Shown here one piece after another: positions 35,590 to 48,200 of a stretch of 64,000 nucleotides of DNA. Under the pieces are notes generated by a model. That model did not search any database and had not been told where the DNA came from. It was given only the letters and a program-made list of their open reading frames with translations. Source of the stretch: Candolleomyces eurysporus (taxonomy: Eukaryota > Basidiomycota > Agaricomycetes > Agaricales > Psathyrellaceae); assembly GCA_027579435.1 (NCBI GenBank), contig JANBPK010001202.1, forward strand, positions 1 to 64,000. Direction: 5' to 3'. Within the stretch, counting starts at the first letter, position 1; every line of letters begins with the position of its first letter. The translations under genes and the position numbers were made by a program.

Positions 35590-37594
35590 TCAGAGTAATT
35601 TCTCAGGTTTGGGGAAATCACCAAACTCCCAACTGTAGCATTCCTGAAAAACAAGTGGTCAGCATGATCATATCCGGGGGCCAATGAACCGAGAAACACA
35701 AAAAACAACATACCACACAATCGTCTTCATGCTTGATTTCTGGCACCTCCCTTCCTTGTTCCACACTCGGAGGCCACGGTTCAGACAATATCTTGTCTAT
35801 AACATTGATAATCCCGTGCGTCCTGATATCCACAGACCAGCCTGAGTGTGTCACGGTGTCGTATATAATGGATTTGCCAAGATGGCATCTACGCAAACGG
35901 GATCATTCAACTTTAGCACCGAGAAATCTGGGTCGCAATGAACGAATCCAAGCGACAGATTGTCGACGTACCCAGTTTCCAGCGCGTAACCTCCGAGGGC
36001 GCAAGACGATAGAACACCGTTACATGTGCCCATGGCGATTGGATCGGCGGTATGGTACACATGGGTGATGTGTTGAAGCGAAGGCTACCCAGAGGAAAAA
36101 CAAAGATTCAGTTCATCAAGTTCACCAATTCCAAGCAGCCCAACAGGAACCATCCATTGAAATGTTGAGGATCTGCGCTACGTACCGGTTGAGGAAGGTG
36201 GAGTCTAGTTGATGCGAGCCGCTCTCCGGGCGATTCAAACGCCACAACAGGATTTCCAAAGGTTACGCCGAGAAGACTTGCGAGGGCTCCACCTAGTGAA
36301 TGTCCGATAATCCAAATGTTGGAAGTAGGACTGAATCGCGGAAGCGAGAGAAGAGAAGTTGGTTATTAGTGAAGGGGATTGAAAAAGAGGGTACCGAAGA
36401 CGACAACAGCCGGACTCGGACTTACTACATGTAGGTCAGGTTGTTGTACAGGTTCTGTTATTATCCGGTCGCACATCAGAAAGTCAGTCGGTCGTCTTTT
36501 TCGGAAGAAGAGGAAAAGGGAAGGAAGGCAGACGTACAGTCCCAATAGGATAGAATAACGATTCATCAATCAACACTTTCTCCAGGCAATTCTGGTCGCA
36601 TTTGCCCGAACCGCGATAACAGTCGCACACCGTCGTCCACGTCCAGTCGATTCGCGCACAACAGCAGCTGAACAAGAGGTTGTCATTGAACTTGTCTTTC
36701 TTCACTGTTGGTCCCCCACCACCGAACATTCCGGCCGAAGTACCCTTGATCGCTACAACGACAGTAGAATTATCTTCTGTTGCGAATACTTGGCCACGGA
36801 AACCGTCTGCATCGGGTTCCCAGCCAAAGGGGTACGTCTGCCACACCAAAAAAGAAAGGGAAAACGTAAGTAAAATAGGGAGTAAAAAGACGAGAGCATA
36901 TGGACGCACGTTATTCCACTTTTTACCCAAATCATACCAATACGGATCTTCCGGTTCCACATACGCGTTATTCGCCATTTTGGCCAACAGCAAAAGCGTT
37001 TCCCTCTTCTCTACATCCGGCCCCGGCACCTCATCTGGTTCCCACTGCAGCTTCGTACTCTCGGCGAATCTCAAAGAACGAGTTCTGGCTGCGGAGAACT
37101 CGTCGAATGAAGGGGGGCGGTATGACTTGACTGGTCGTGTGGCGATAGAATAGGAAGTCTCTTCTGCTGCGCCTGCTTCGAGGCTCCCCCCTTNGGTTTT
37201 TGAGAGTCCAGGCTTTGTATTCGTCTTGGTTCACATCATGGAATACGACATGAGCATCATTCGACACTGCGTGCAAGTGTCGAAGCTGGAAAGTTAACGA
37301 GGAGGGTCTAGATGAGGGCTGGTTTCCAGGGTTGGAAGAAATTACGGCTGGGGTGCTGGCGCTGCTGCGGGTCCCATGCTCGTGGTGGACATCATGATGA
37401 CCACCCAGCCAGGTATAGAGAGGGACGACAAGGCTCGTCAGTGTTGCTAGTAACATGAAGCATAACAAGCAGACGAGCAAGATAGGCGTCGATAGGGAAC
37501 CTGCGGCTCTTGAGGTTGAGTTTGGCGCGACCCGCTTTGGGTCTGTTTGCCGCCTCCGCATCGACGTCATTCCTCCCACTTGCCTCCCACCCAA
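35590..37594 (-). CDS. ATG15: Autophagy-related vacuolar lipase ATG15
   Basis: Multi-exon, about 510 aa. A short basic N-terminus precedes one membrane segment ('[20 protein letters not shown]', near residue 35-55), making it a type II membrane protein that reaches the vacuole by the MVB route. The lumenal part has '[20 protein letters not shown]', '[20 protein letters not shown]', '[20 protein letters not shown]', a Cys-rich block ([18 protein letters not shown]) and the lipase elbow '[15 protein letters not shown]', with the serine nucleophile. The Asp ('[11 protein letters not shown]') and His ('[13 protein letters not shown]') of the triad follow. ATG15 degrades autophagic and multivesicular body membranes. 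A single N at 37194 breaks the frame; leaving it out gives a continuous reading. Confidence 0.92.
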
Positions 37595-38659
37595 CTTTTA
37601 CCGTCCATTAGCTTTCATTCAACTGTTTTCTCCACCTTCTCTTGCAGTCGACTACATAGCTTCTTGAAAGGAAGGCAATGTTCCAAGGGTCAACGCGGTG
37701 TGAACGTGGTGGTTTGAATGTATGGACCGGATCTCGTGGACATGGAATAGAAATCCCCCTGAATGTTCAATGAATCAATGGTTCAAGAAACATACAGTTG
37801 GCCAAGATAAAAACACGCTCATATTCAATTTAGGGAATTCACAAGGAGCACTCGCTCGATCGGGTACGTCTCAAAACTCAATACAGTTCCCCGCGATCGA
37901 GTTCGGCACCACCAAGCACTCAGAACGATGTCTGAGCTGCACATCAACTGAGAACGACGACCTTCTTCGTCATGTCAGTCAACAGCAACGACCAAATCGC
38001 ATACACAGAAATACACCGTGCCCACCCTCAGCCTTTCGTAGGAGGGCGGGGACATCGAACCGACTCTAGGGTCGCTGGAGGAGAATCTGACACCAGTGAG
38101 TGATGTTCGGTTTACCTTGGTCAAGAGTTGGATTTCAAAGGCTGCTGGTTTGCAGGTAGTAATAGGAACTCGAAGCCCTCACTGGGAGAACGGCCCATAC
38201 AGGAGCACCTTGAGGGCGTCCTTGACAAATTCGAAGTCGATCCAGGGAACCGTGCGCAGACCACAAATGAAGGGACGCTCATGGACGCCGAAATGGTCGC
38301 GCGCCCCGGTCATTATTCGAACGGAGCGAGTGAGGGAAAGTTTAGGCCGGCGCGTACGATGGAAAGCAAGTGAGTTTGGTTGTGTTGGCAGACTGACCAT
38401 CCCGTTCAACTCTGACTGTCTCTCCAGGACCAGGAGAGCCAAGGTTTCGAGACAGCACGCCGAGGATGTAATGAATGAACTTGATTTGGTTTAAAAGCGT
38501 TCTTTCCGTTCAATAAACATTATTTGCTGGTGGCCGTTCCCTTCTGTTCGGACTTGGGTAATGAATCCGTCAAATTGACTGGGTGTCTATTCTATGAGGT
38601 CTCGTTCATATTCCTGTCGGCCAGAGAACCACCCTGTAAAACGCATAGGTATCACGAGT
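37595..38659. other. Intergenic stretch, about 1.1 kb
   Basis: No supported gene. A minus-strand open stretch at about 38180-38440 has no family resemblance and no matching splice partners that I could find. The left part should be the ATG15 promoter. Confidence 0.45.
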
Positions 38660-39007
38660 CTACTCGTCTTCGTATCCCTGAACTGGTCGTCGAGGCCTGT
38701 TGGGAACTGCACACAACCGAACGAACGTTAGCACCTCGTCGCGAAAAGACGGGTAGCAAACGCACCTGGATATCCATTGGGGATGGTTGGTGGTGGAACG
38801 TATCCGAAACTTTCACGAATGGGGGGCACGACGAGCGCAAGAACTGGCCCAATCCCTCCAATTACACACGAGTAGAAAATAACGGGGTTTTCATGGGCTT
38901 GACGTTGCTAGTAGAAAGCATAAGTGCCAGCTCATACCCACATTTAAATTCCTTTTGCTCACCAAATATCTGTACGACGAGCGGAACGGCGAGAAGAGAG
39001 CCGCCAT
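38660..39007 (-). CDS. NADH:ubiquinone oxidoreductase 9.5-kDa subunit
   Basis: A small three-exon gene of 77 aa: exons 39007-38963, 38907-38766 and 38706-38660 sum to exactly 78 codons with stop. The protein begins 'MAALFSPFRSSYRYLQRQAH', continues 'ENPVIFYSCVIGGIGPVLAL' (one membrane segment), 'VVPPIRESFGYVPPPTIPNG' and ends 'YPVPNRPRRPVQGYEDE'. It matches the pattern of the Neurospora complex I 9.5-kDa subunit (start ...RYL, a single helix, VPP.R..FG, then YPVP..PR....GY(D/E)DE), an accessory subunit of the mitochondrial inner-membrane complex. The start is fixed by that alignment. Each exon is too short to stand out by itself. It is divergent from the SNU66 gene with about 175 bp between the starts. 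Confidence 0.9.
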
Positions 39008-39183
39008 GTTGACTGAAGGGAATGGGACGTTGGCAATGACAGAGCCCTGGTTGGATCGCGGTGAGGGGACACTCGGGAGGAGGAGATTATGTCAGCAATT
39101 GATGTTGAACAGGGCCACCCCAAACAGCGCGCTCTGCATCTTGCTCACACTCCGTCACCACCGTTTCCCGTATTCCCTTCAAG

Positions 39184-42107
39184 ATGGAAGAGAGCATCAG
39201 TCTCGAGGAGACCAACAAGATCCGTATTTCCTTGGGTCTCAAGCCTCTTACGGACGACAAGGCTCCCGCTGAGGACAAGGAAAAGATCGCAGAGGAGAAC
39301 TATACGAAGAAACGTGAAGAGGAGGCCAAGGCTCGGGAGGCAAAGTACGTATACAGGCCTCATTATTGAACATCTTCTCATATATTGTTTTTGANTTTTT
39401 TTTAGGAAGGTCCAAGAACGGATAGCCAAGTGAGTATCCTTTCCAGCTTGTACTTGCAGTCACTTCCATTTTGTTCGGCCAGCAGACCGCATGGCCAACA
39501 CACCAACTGTTAGCTGCAAACGAGCACCAATGCTCATTGCTTTCTATCCTCTTCTAGGGTACGAAACCGCCAAGAACTCAATGCTAAGTTGAAAGGTGCA
39601 ACTTTGGGAGATGCAGAAGGGGAAGTCGACGACACCTTGAAATGGATCAAGAGGAGCAAGAAAAAGGAGAAGGAGCTGGCGAAGAAGAGGCAGGAGGAGT
39701 TTGAGAGGATGGACCAGGCTATTCAGGATGAGTATACTGAACGTACGTCTCTCTACCATCTTATCCGCTCTGTTGCTCACATATCGCGTAGGTGATATCG
39801 TTGGGCTAAAGGTCAGCCACGACTTCGATGCCCTGGACGATGGCGAGGCCCGGATACTTACCTTGAAAGATAGCCGAATCCTCGACAACGAAGGTACGCA
39901 GTTCAATTCGCTATCTGGATGTGTGCACCAATGTTGACTGCTGTTATCAGAGGATGAGCTACAGAACGTCGAAATGGCCGAGGAAGAGCGCCGGAAGAAG
40001 AATGCAGAACTCAGGATCAAGAAACGCGATTACACTGGATACGATGATGACGAGTTCGCAGAGGGCAACCAAGGCCTTATGAAACGGTCGATTCTCGCCA
40101 AGTACGACGAGGAAATCGAAGGGGCAAGGTCCACGGTTAGTTCATTCCCCTTTTAATCCGCTCGCTTACGCTGACTTGGCCTTGTGCAGGAATTCCGGTT
40201 AGGGTCTTCGGTCATCTCGCGGAAAGCGAAGCAAGAAGAGGAGAACCAGCAGGCAGCAGCCGCTGTGAACAAGTCACTGCTTTCCATTGACTATGCGAGT
40301 GAGTCATTTCACGTCTTCGATGTTGACCATCGGATTAACGTAGCCTGCTAGAAAATTTGGAGACTGTGGATTATCTCAAAGAAGGTGACGTTGGATTCAA
40401 AAAGCCAAAGGTGTGTTTCTGCGTTGTCGGAGGCGCGCTTTAGCTATATACTGACTTTGCTTTCAGACGAAGAAGAAACGCGCATCGCGGCGCGCGGCTG
40501 CAGAACCAGAGGAAGATGGAATGGACGTTGACGTCAAGCCTGTCCCAATAGAGCGAGATCTCAATGCCAACTTTGTCGATGACGACGACTTGCAAGCCGC
40601 CCTTGCTCGGTCAAGGCGAGCCAAGGTTATGAAACCCAAAAAATTGACGCCCGAAGAGCTTGCTCAGAAGAGTAAGTCCCACATCTTCCACCTCGTCACC
40701 GTACTCTTGCTGATGTTGTTATGTAGTTGCGGAACAACGGCTCGAAGAAGAACAAGAGCGAGTGCAAGCTGCGAAGACTGAAGAAGACGCAGCTGGTCTC
40801 GTCTTTGACGAAACCTCCGAATTCGTCCAATCCGTCGGCCTCAACCCCATCGTCAAGCCTAAACAAGAACCCAAAGAAACCACTCTTGCTGCTCCTGCTG
40901 CCGCAGAATCGGGCGCACGCTCCGAAACCCGCGATGCCTCTATGGCTCCGGGCGACGTGAAGATTGAGGAACTAGAGGCAGGCGAAGTGCCCGTGAAAGA
41001 AGAGGACGACGAGGACTACAACATGGCGATGCTCGACGAAATCGAGCGGCACATGAAACTCGAAGATGCTGAAATCAAAGAGGAGGAAGAAGCTGGTGTA
41101 GGGACATCGTCGGAACAGAATTTCAGTTCTGGCATGGCGGCGACACTCAACATCCTCCGTCAACAAGGTGCCTTGACCGAAAGCTCGCAGGAGCAGAGGG
41201 AGAGGGAGAAGTTGCAGCAGCAGCGCGATTTGTGGTTGTCTGAACAGAGGTTTAAACTCGCCAAGAAGGAGCTGGAGAGGCTGCAGGCGAGGGGAGGAGG
41301 GGCGAATAAAGACCAGGCGCAGCGCGAGTACGATAACCGGCTCCGGGACCTTCAAGAACGCAGAGAGATCGTGGATTCGTTCAATTCGGGGTACAAGCCT
41401 GATGTCAATATCGTCTATTATGACGATTATGGAAGGGAGTTGAATGTGAAGGAGGCGTGGAAGGCGCTTTCGCACAAGTTCCATGGAAAGCTGCCAGGCA
41501 AGATGAAGACAGAGAAGAAGCTCAAGAAGATTGAAGAGGAGAAGAAGAAGTTGGCGATGGCGAGTGGGGATACGCCTCTCAGTATGAGTAAGGCGTTCCA
41601 GGAGAGGCAGCAGAAGACGGGTCAGGCCCACTTTGTGTTGTCTGTTGGTAACAGAGGGTCAGTCTCGTTCGTTCTTCGTCCACCCTGATCGACTCACTGA
41701 CTTGTCACCTTTTATTATCTAGTGCCATCCCGCAAGTCGCTGACCTCCTCGAGACCCAACCTCTCGCCAAGGGCAAGACCGAGAAAGCGAAGAAGAAGAA
41801 AGAGGGTAAAGCATCCCAGCAGAATGGCGATGGAGGAGGTTTTATGACCCTGCCTGCACCCATACAAACCATCTCCAGCGGTACGATGTCCGGCGTCAAC
41901 AGTGCTTCGGGATCGCCTGCTCCTCGGGCAGGATTCTCGAGAATTGGGGCAGCGGCACCTGTTACACCCTCAGCGGCTGATTCGCCTTCTCAATCTCAGG
42001 GAGGAACACCGGTGCCTCCTGATAGGGTCAAGGTTGCGTTCGGGTTGGGTATGAAGAGGAAGGCGGGTGAGGAAGCTGTGGGGTCGCCTCCTGCGAAGCG
42101 GAGATGA
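39184..42107 (+). CDS. SNU66: U4/U6.U5 tri-snRNP protein SNU66/SART1
   Basis: About ten exons and roughly 750 aa. The N-terminus 'MEESISLEETNKIRISLGLK' is the classic SART-1 start. Then 'DTLKWIKRSKKKEKELAKKR', 'DIVGLKVSHDFDALDDGEAR', 'TLKDSRILDNEEDELQNVEM' and 'YTGYDDDEFAEGNQGLMKR' follow, all conserved SART-1 blocks, then acidic and basic helical regions. The conserved C-terminal part has 'GYKPDVNIVYYDDYGRELNV', 'KEAWKALSHKFHGKLPGKMK' and 'EKKLKKIEEEKKKLAMASGD'. Snu66 joins the tri-snRNP and is needed for spliceosome activation in the nucleus. One N (39395) falls inside an intron beside a T-run. It converges on the RNase H2 gene with about 175 bp between stops. Confidence 0.93.
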
Positions 42108-42283
42108 TGGAGTGGTCAGTCTGGCCCCGGTTTTGCTCATCCCTTTACTCTTTGCTTTTCTCAGACTTTCTCTTCGATACCTACTTCGGTTGTGATATGT
42201 TATAATACAATCGACGGCTTGTAATGATAGTCGCTATTATATGTACAAACTACTAGAAACAATGCATGGATAATCGTGCATTG

Positions 42284-43474
42284 CTAAAGGACGCTGACGC
42301 TGGAAAGGTGTAGATCTTTTGTTACTGCTGATCTGTCTTTGTCTAGACCAGAGCCACTTTCGAATGCTTTGACGAGTGTAGCCTGACCTTCGTCGGTCCT
42401 GCAATTACAATACACCGAGTCAGATTGCTAGCACGACGGTCAGAGGGAGTGAGGGAGGACGTACCACTTGACACCACGAGCTTCCTTGTCGAGCAGTACC
42501 TTGACCGTCGTCCACGAAAACCGCACAAGCTTGGGGAACCCAAACACAGGATCGACCGNCCCCCTTCAGCCATTTCACGGTATTCGGATCTGAAGGGTAC
42601 CCCGACCCAAGCTCCTTGCTCCACTTCGACTCTACTACTGGCTCCCCTTCACTCGTAGGTCTATCCTCTTCGAAATACCAGCCCTCGATACACGCGTCCC
42701 TCGTCACCTTGGCTGCCACACTCGCGGCTCCGACGATCTTGAACTTGGAGTCGGCTTTCTGGGTCACTGTGAAGTCGATTCCGGGGAAGAGGGAGGACAG
42801 GTAGGATTGGTATTTGTCGGTGGAGCCGAGGGCGTCGACGTAGACTTCGGAGAGGTGGATGCCGCTGGCGATGACGGTGCGGATGAGGTGGATGGTTGCG
42901 TCTTGGGATTGTTTGTTGAGGTTAATTGGGGGTTTGCGGAGCATGCCGCTGGATATTGCTTGGGGGCTGCGTGCGCATGTACGTGTAGGAGGAAGAGGAA
43001 GGGGTAGGATGAAGGAGGAAGGAGGATAGGAGAAGGTGGTTGGTGAGCAGGGGTGAGGATAGAATGAGGAATGGTGAGGATATGTACCAGAGCACTTCGA
43101 CGGACCATCCTAAATTTGAAGGGTCTGAGCTTAGAGTCTCGAGTAGAGATGACCGTATTTCGTGTGTGAGTGTCTTGGAATCTACGCAGAGTCAACGCGT
43201 TACTAAAACACAGGGACGATTCAGTTCAGCACTTACCCGCAAACCCAAGTTCCTCCAACTGCTCTTTATACGCAACAGGACAATAAGCCACCCCATATAC
43301 CAACGGTCCAAGTACAGGACCTCGGCCAGCTTCGTCGACACCGAGCATGTACGGACCAGGTGCCGTAGGTTTGGGTGAATGGTATGTGTACGACTCTGTG
43401 AGCGGTGTCGAGGGCCCCGGAGCTGAGGGCACGACTATGGGGACGGAGACTTGCTCTTCTTCGGAGTCTGACAT
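42284..43474 (-). CDS. RNASEH2A: Ribonuclease H2 catalytic subunit A
   Basis: Several exons, about 330 aa. The catalytic motif '[19 protein letters not shown]' near the N-terminus holds the DEAGRG signature with the first Asp and Glu. Then 'DSKTLT' and '[20 protein letters not shown]', '[20 protein letters not shown]' (third acidic residue), '[20 protein letters not shown]' (with the family's [11 protein letters not shown] block) and '[14 protein letters not shown]' follow. The enzyme removes ribonucleotides from DNA and cleaves RNA in RNA-DNA hybrids, working with subunits B and C in the nucleus. A single N at 42559 beside a C-run breaks the frame after KWLKG; leaving it out gives '[19 protein letters not shown]' and a normal end at 42284. 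Confidence 0.93.
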
Positions 43475-43970
43475 GGTACTAGCGTGGAGCTGGTGGGAGT
43501 GACCGAGAAGACGCCGCGTCAGGACGCGTCGAGGGAAATTGATGCTGTTGACGCGTTGTTTGTGNTTTGACCGAATAGTCCGGTGCAATGAAAGTAGTGG
43601 TGAAGGACATACTCTATTGTCAAGTTGGGCACTAGATACAACCAGAATGACTATGACCACTGCATCTATAGACCAAGTCTTCATGATATTCAGGAATGAA
43701 ATCACAATAATCCACAAAGGCATCCTGACTTGGGTGAACTCTATCTCAGCGAAGGTAGTCAACTGGGATGCGTTTAAATCGGCAAGGATGTCTTTACTGC
43801 GTATTTCCTGCTGTGGACAGTCTTGATGGATGCGGCTTGAGAGCGAAAGGAGAGGATAAAGCAGCGAACCAAACTACAAGTAACTCGATGAGTCAGCGAC
43901 TTGCGAAGAACGTCAGGGAATGACAGAACACACCTGATATGTAAACTTCCAAGACCTCTTCCAATCGAAC
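43475..43970. other. Spacer between RNase H2A start and RPB9 stop
   Basis: About 500 bp with no gene seen, holding the RNase H2A promoter and the RPB9 3' end. One isolated N at 43565. Confidence 0.45.
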
Positions 43971-44519
43971 TCAAATCTCAATCCGACTCTCTTGTGGTAA
44001 CGAAGGGTCCAGGAACGTATGATTACACTTGACACAGACATAGAAGAGGATCATTCGGGTTTCTTTTCTCTTCGACTGGTCTTGATAGAAGACGGCACTG
44101 TAGATCAGATGGAAAGTCAGGAAAGTCTACGAGCGATAGGGGGAAAGGATTGCATACTCTTCGTGCCCGCATTGTGGACAGGGCACATTCGAGTGGGCGA
44201 GGGTTGGATCAGTCCCCAGGTCGGTCGTAACACCGGCCTGCTCCCTTTACAAATGCAATTCCGACCAAGTGAGAAACTTGCATGGGAAAGACAGTTTTAA
44301 GATGCGTACTTGGTGACCGTCAACAGATCGTTCCTATATACGCACGCATTGTCCACGGTTTGGTCGGTAGGACATATTCTGCAGGCGTATAGTAATTGTT
44401 GGCGCGCAGAGTCGCCTTTTGGGTACAAGAGGTTGTTGCACTCGGTGCAGAAGTATAGAGTGGCCTGATAGAAATATATTGGTCATTCTGGAAGGGAACC
44501 AATGGAAGATGCGCACCAT
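43971..44519 (-). CDS. RPB9: RNA polymerase II subunit RPB9
   Basis: Four exons: 44519-44517 (only the ATG), 44464-44310, 44244-44158 and 44097-43971, summing to 372 nt and 123 aa, the usual RPB9 length. It reads 'ATLYFCTECNNLLYPKGDSA', 'LLYACRICPTDQTVDNACVY', 'EQAGVTTDLGTDPTLAHSNV', 'PCPQCGHEDAVFYQDQSKRK' and 'ETRMILFYVCVKCNHTF'. Two zinc ribbons are visible: CTEC...CRIC and CPQC...CVKC. RPB9 sits at the jaw of Pol II and supports start-site choice, proofreading and transcript elongation. The ATG followed directly by GTGCGC is the only start that yields the family's M-A-T-L-Y-F-C beginning. Confidence 0.93.
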
Positions 44520-45209
44520 TACGAGTCGTTAGTGGTGGTGCAAGTCCAAGGGACGTGCTCAGCAGCAGAGAGGAATCAATTATTGATGACTCAGCCATTC
44601 TTAATCTGGTATCAAGTTCCCGTCAGTAGACGAGGCAGTACGGGCAGTACCTTCGTTGTTCTCGAGCCTTGTTTGCGCCACAGAAACCTTTCCAATGGAG
44701 TGAAAATAAATTCCTATCCGGACATGGCTGAAACGCGGCTTGGAAACAGCGTTTGACGCGAATCAATCGCTATTGTTCGGGTGGCAGCCTGTGGCGACAA
44801 GACTGTCGCTAGAATAACACTCAGAGGAGAAGCTAACTAGTTCTATCTCCCATTAGCACAAGCAAGAAGGTTCTTTCGGGAGAGGGTGTGCACACGCTGT
44901 TCAGAAAAACGAAAATGCTGTAATTATTGGGCGAGGACCCCGGAACCGTGAGTTGAAAGTCCGCCGCGGGGCAGAGAGGGAGTGATCGGGGTCCGTGCGG
45001 AAGCAGAGGGCATTGGTGTTTGGTTGGCGCTGTGGAGGACGACTTTGACTTTCTCTCGTCGTCGACAACGACGCCCTCCGCCAATTCTCTCTTCCCCAAG
45101 AGTCCTCGGCTCTTTCTTCTTCGCCGTCGCCGCCGTCGACCACCGCCTCCAGCACGGTCTCGACCCTTCTTCATTCTTATTTCTTCTTCTATCTCTTTGC
45201 TTTTCTTGA
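44520..45209. other. Divergent promoter region between RPB9 and ataxin-2
   Basis: No supported gene. The last 150 bases before 45210 are strongly pyrimidine-rich (TTCTTATTTCTTCTTCTATC ahead of the ATG), as usual for initiation regions here. A GTCGTCGTCGAC-type trinucleotide run lies near 45055-45075. Confidence 0.5.
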
Positions 45210-48200
45210 ATGGCCTCGACAGCAAGACAGTCCAAGCCTCCGAGGAAGGGGGGCCCTGAGCCCGCTCGGTGCGTATCCACCCCCCGTGCTGCCCCATCGT
45301 CCTCACCGATGTCCTCGCCGTCCCAGTCGTGCACCCGCCTGGACAGGTGCCAGGGCTTCTCCTACTTTCTCGCCTTCGAATACGCCCCGTCCTCAAAGCA
45401 CCCAATCTCAAGCCCCTCCCGGCAATTTCCCTGCGCCCGGCCACGCAAACGGGGCTCGTCCCGATACTCGCCTCCTCCAGGCTCTTGCGGGTTTAACGGT
45501 ATGCCCTGATCATAGCCGGCGCACTGAGCAGCTGCTAATCGCATCTGTACAGGGGACCACCGTCACGCTCACCACCAAGACGGGCATCCGATACGAGGGG
45601 GTGGTTGGCTCTACCTCCAACGAAGGTGATACCACCGGCGTCACTCTCAAAGATGTCAAGGACATCACCGCCCCAGGGGCCCCGTTGAAGGATTCGATAT
45701 TTATTGCAGCCACTAATATCGAGAACTACTCATCCGGCCCAGCGGACGCTAAACCTACCAACGGAGACAGTACGTGCCCGCTCGACTCCACGCCTCATCG
45801 CGCTGTGTTCTTACGCATTCTCGTCTCCTCCTCCCCGTGCGAGCAGCCTTCAGAACTGATACTGACATTAGCGGAAAGAAGGCTCAGGGCCGTGAACGCG
45901 AGCTTCAAGCCTGGGTTCCCAGCAACGATATTCCTGCTCCCTCGTCTAATACCGATGAAGACACCTTTGGTACCAGCAATGCCACTACCAGCTGGGATCA
46001 ATTCAGTGTCAACGAACAGCTCTTTGGCGTTAAAGCCAGTTTTGATGAGGAGGTCTACACCACTAAACTTGATCGGAATGCTCCCGACTTCAAGGAGCGC
46101 GAGCGTGAAGCCCAGCGCATTGCGAATGAGATCCTGGGGGTATGTGAATATCGCAATGTCCTACCGTCCAGTCCGATAACGTGTTGCAGGCTACTACCAA
46201 CAATCCTCATGTTGCCGAGGAGCGTGGAGTTAGTATCGACGATAGTGGCGTAAATGAGGAGGATAAGTAAGCGCAGTGTTACTGGCATGGTTGAACAGCG
46301 TTTAACACTTTTCCAGATACGGTGCGGTTGTTCGTGGAAGCAATGCATACGTTCCTCCTGGTGCTCGCAAGGCAGCAGCTGCCGCTGCCGGTACTAATGG
46401 CGCTCCGAGCTCAGGACAATTGCCCAAGCCCGAGATCCCCAAGGTATCCGTGAATGGGCCGGATGGCAACGCAGTTGCTAGCAGCCAGTCACCGATTCCG
46501 TCCAAAACTTCCTCTCCTGCGCCCAACGCTTCTGCGAACAAGGTCTGTTCCGCACAGCAATATACCATTTTTCCTCTTGCGCTGACGGTCATGTTGTTGT
46601 CGTACAGCCCCCTGCTGATCCCCTTCCCGCATTCCGCGACTTCGTGACGAACGAGAAGCAGCGTTTGACACAGAAGAGGCAAGCGCTCGTCAAGAGTGAA
46701 ATGGACAAACGGATGGCAGAACTGGTCAAGTTTAGCCAAAGCTTCAAGGCATGTCNTTTTTTTCCAGCGCTTCCATCCGTGACAGCGGCAATGGAACTTA
46801 CTTTGATATTCCCAGCTTAATAAACCCATTCCTGAGGATCTTGTTCCCATCCTTGCGAAAGATGAGGAAAAGCAGAAACAGATCAAGGAGAAGGCTACTC
46901 GTGATGCCCAATCTAATGAAGCTCGGGCCATCGGCGCTTCCACACCTGCGACTGCCTCGAGGGGTGTTTTGCCAGGAGGTAAACTAGGAGATGGTCTTCG
47001 GAAGCCGGCTGCTCCACTTCCCGCTTCAAAGACAGTGGCCAACAACCTCGATCAAAGTTCTTCGTCTTCAGCACAGAAGCCTACCGGTACTTCGTCTGGC
47101 TCCGCTACCCCAGGAACCGCCAGCGCAAGCAAGCCAGGCGAATCCGCGGCCAAGAAGATTCCTATGGTCATCCAAGCAATTCCTCCTTTCAGGGGGGGCA
47201 AGACCAAGCCTGCGACGGCATCTTCTGGTACTCAGGTCAAGGTCACAACGTCCAGTTCGAATGGTACATCCCACGCTGCGCCCATGTCTCCTGCCACCGC
47301 AAACCGCCTCAATGTCAACGCTCCGTCGTTCAGATCAAAGGTATGGCCCTCTTTATCATATGTCGTGAGTAAACTCTGAACTTTTCCAGGGCTCTGTGTC
47401 TCCCAGTCTCAGCGCTGCCTCTGCCTCTGCCTCTGTGTCGCCCAAGCCGAAAGCGGACTCGGTATGACATCTCAAATCATTTGGTGGAGTTCAATCCTGA
47501 CTTACATCCCAAGGCACCTGCAACTCCCAACCCGTTCTTTGGGGCCCGCACTCCCAAGAAAAGTAACCCAGTTAACGTCAAAGACGACTTTAATCCGTTC
47601 AAGCACAACAAAGTGGCTGATGCATCTCAAGTTGGTAAGTCAAGTTTTGAGATCCTGCCAAGAGGTTCTCAGACCTGAGATCATGTTCCCTAGCTGCCAT
47701 GTGGCCATTCACCGGCAAGCGCTATATGCAATTGTATCCTCCACCTCCTCATCAGCCTCCTCAACACCCTCCTCATATGGCCCCTCTTGTACCATCGCCG
47801 ATGCCACCTCCTCCTTACGAAGAAGATGCCGCCGCTCATGCCGCCCGTGGCTACGTCTACGCTTATCCTCCTTACGGTTATCCCGGCCAACCAATGATGC
47901 CTGGCATGGCTCCTCCCGGTCCTGGTGGCTATATGCCCGGACATTTCATGCAGCCAATGCCATATCCTCCCGGTATGCCTCCACCAAATGGTGAGTCGCT
48001 TCCCGCTTTGTAGTATTATATTGTGTGGTTATTGACTTGCCCTTAGCCATGTACTCTCCTGCTATGGGTCAGATGCCTCCGCCCCAGCCGTATGGGATGC
48101 CCCCGCCACCTGGACCTTACCCACCTCCACCGAACGGTGGTCAGCCGCGTCCTTCGATGCCGCCTACTCCTATTCCCGCTCATGCTCACCCATACTATCA

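Noticed and set aside
44833..45444. Minus-strand 203-codon open frame
   Set aside because: Arg/Gly-rich low-complexity antisense of the ataxin-2 promoter and first exon.
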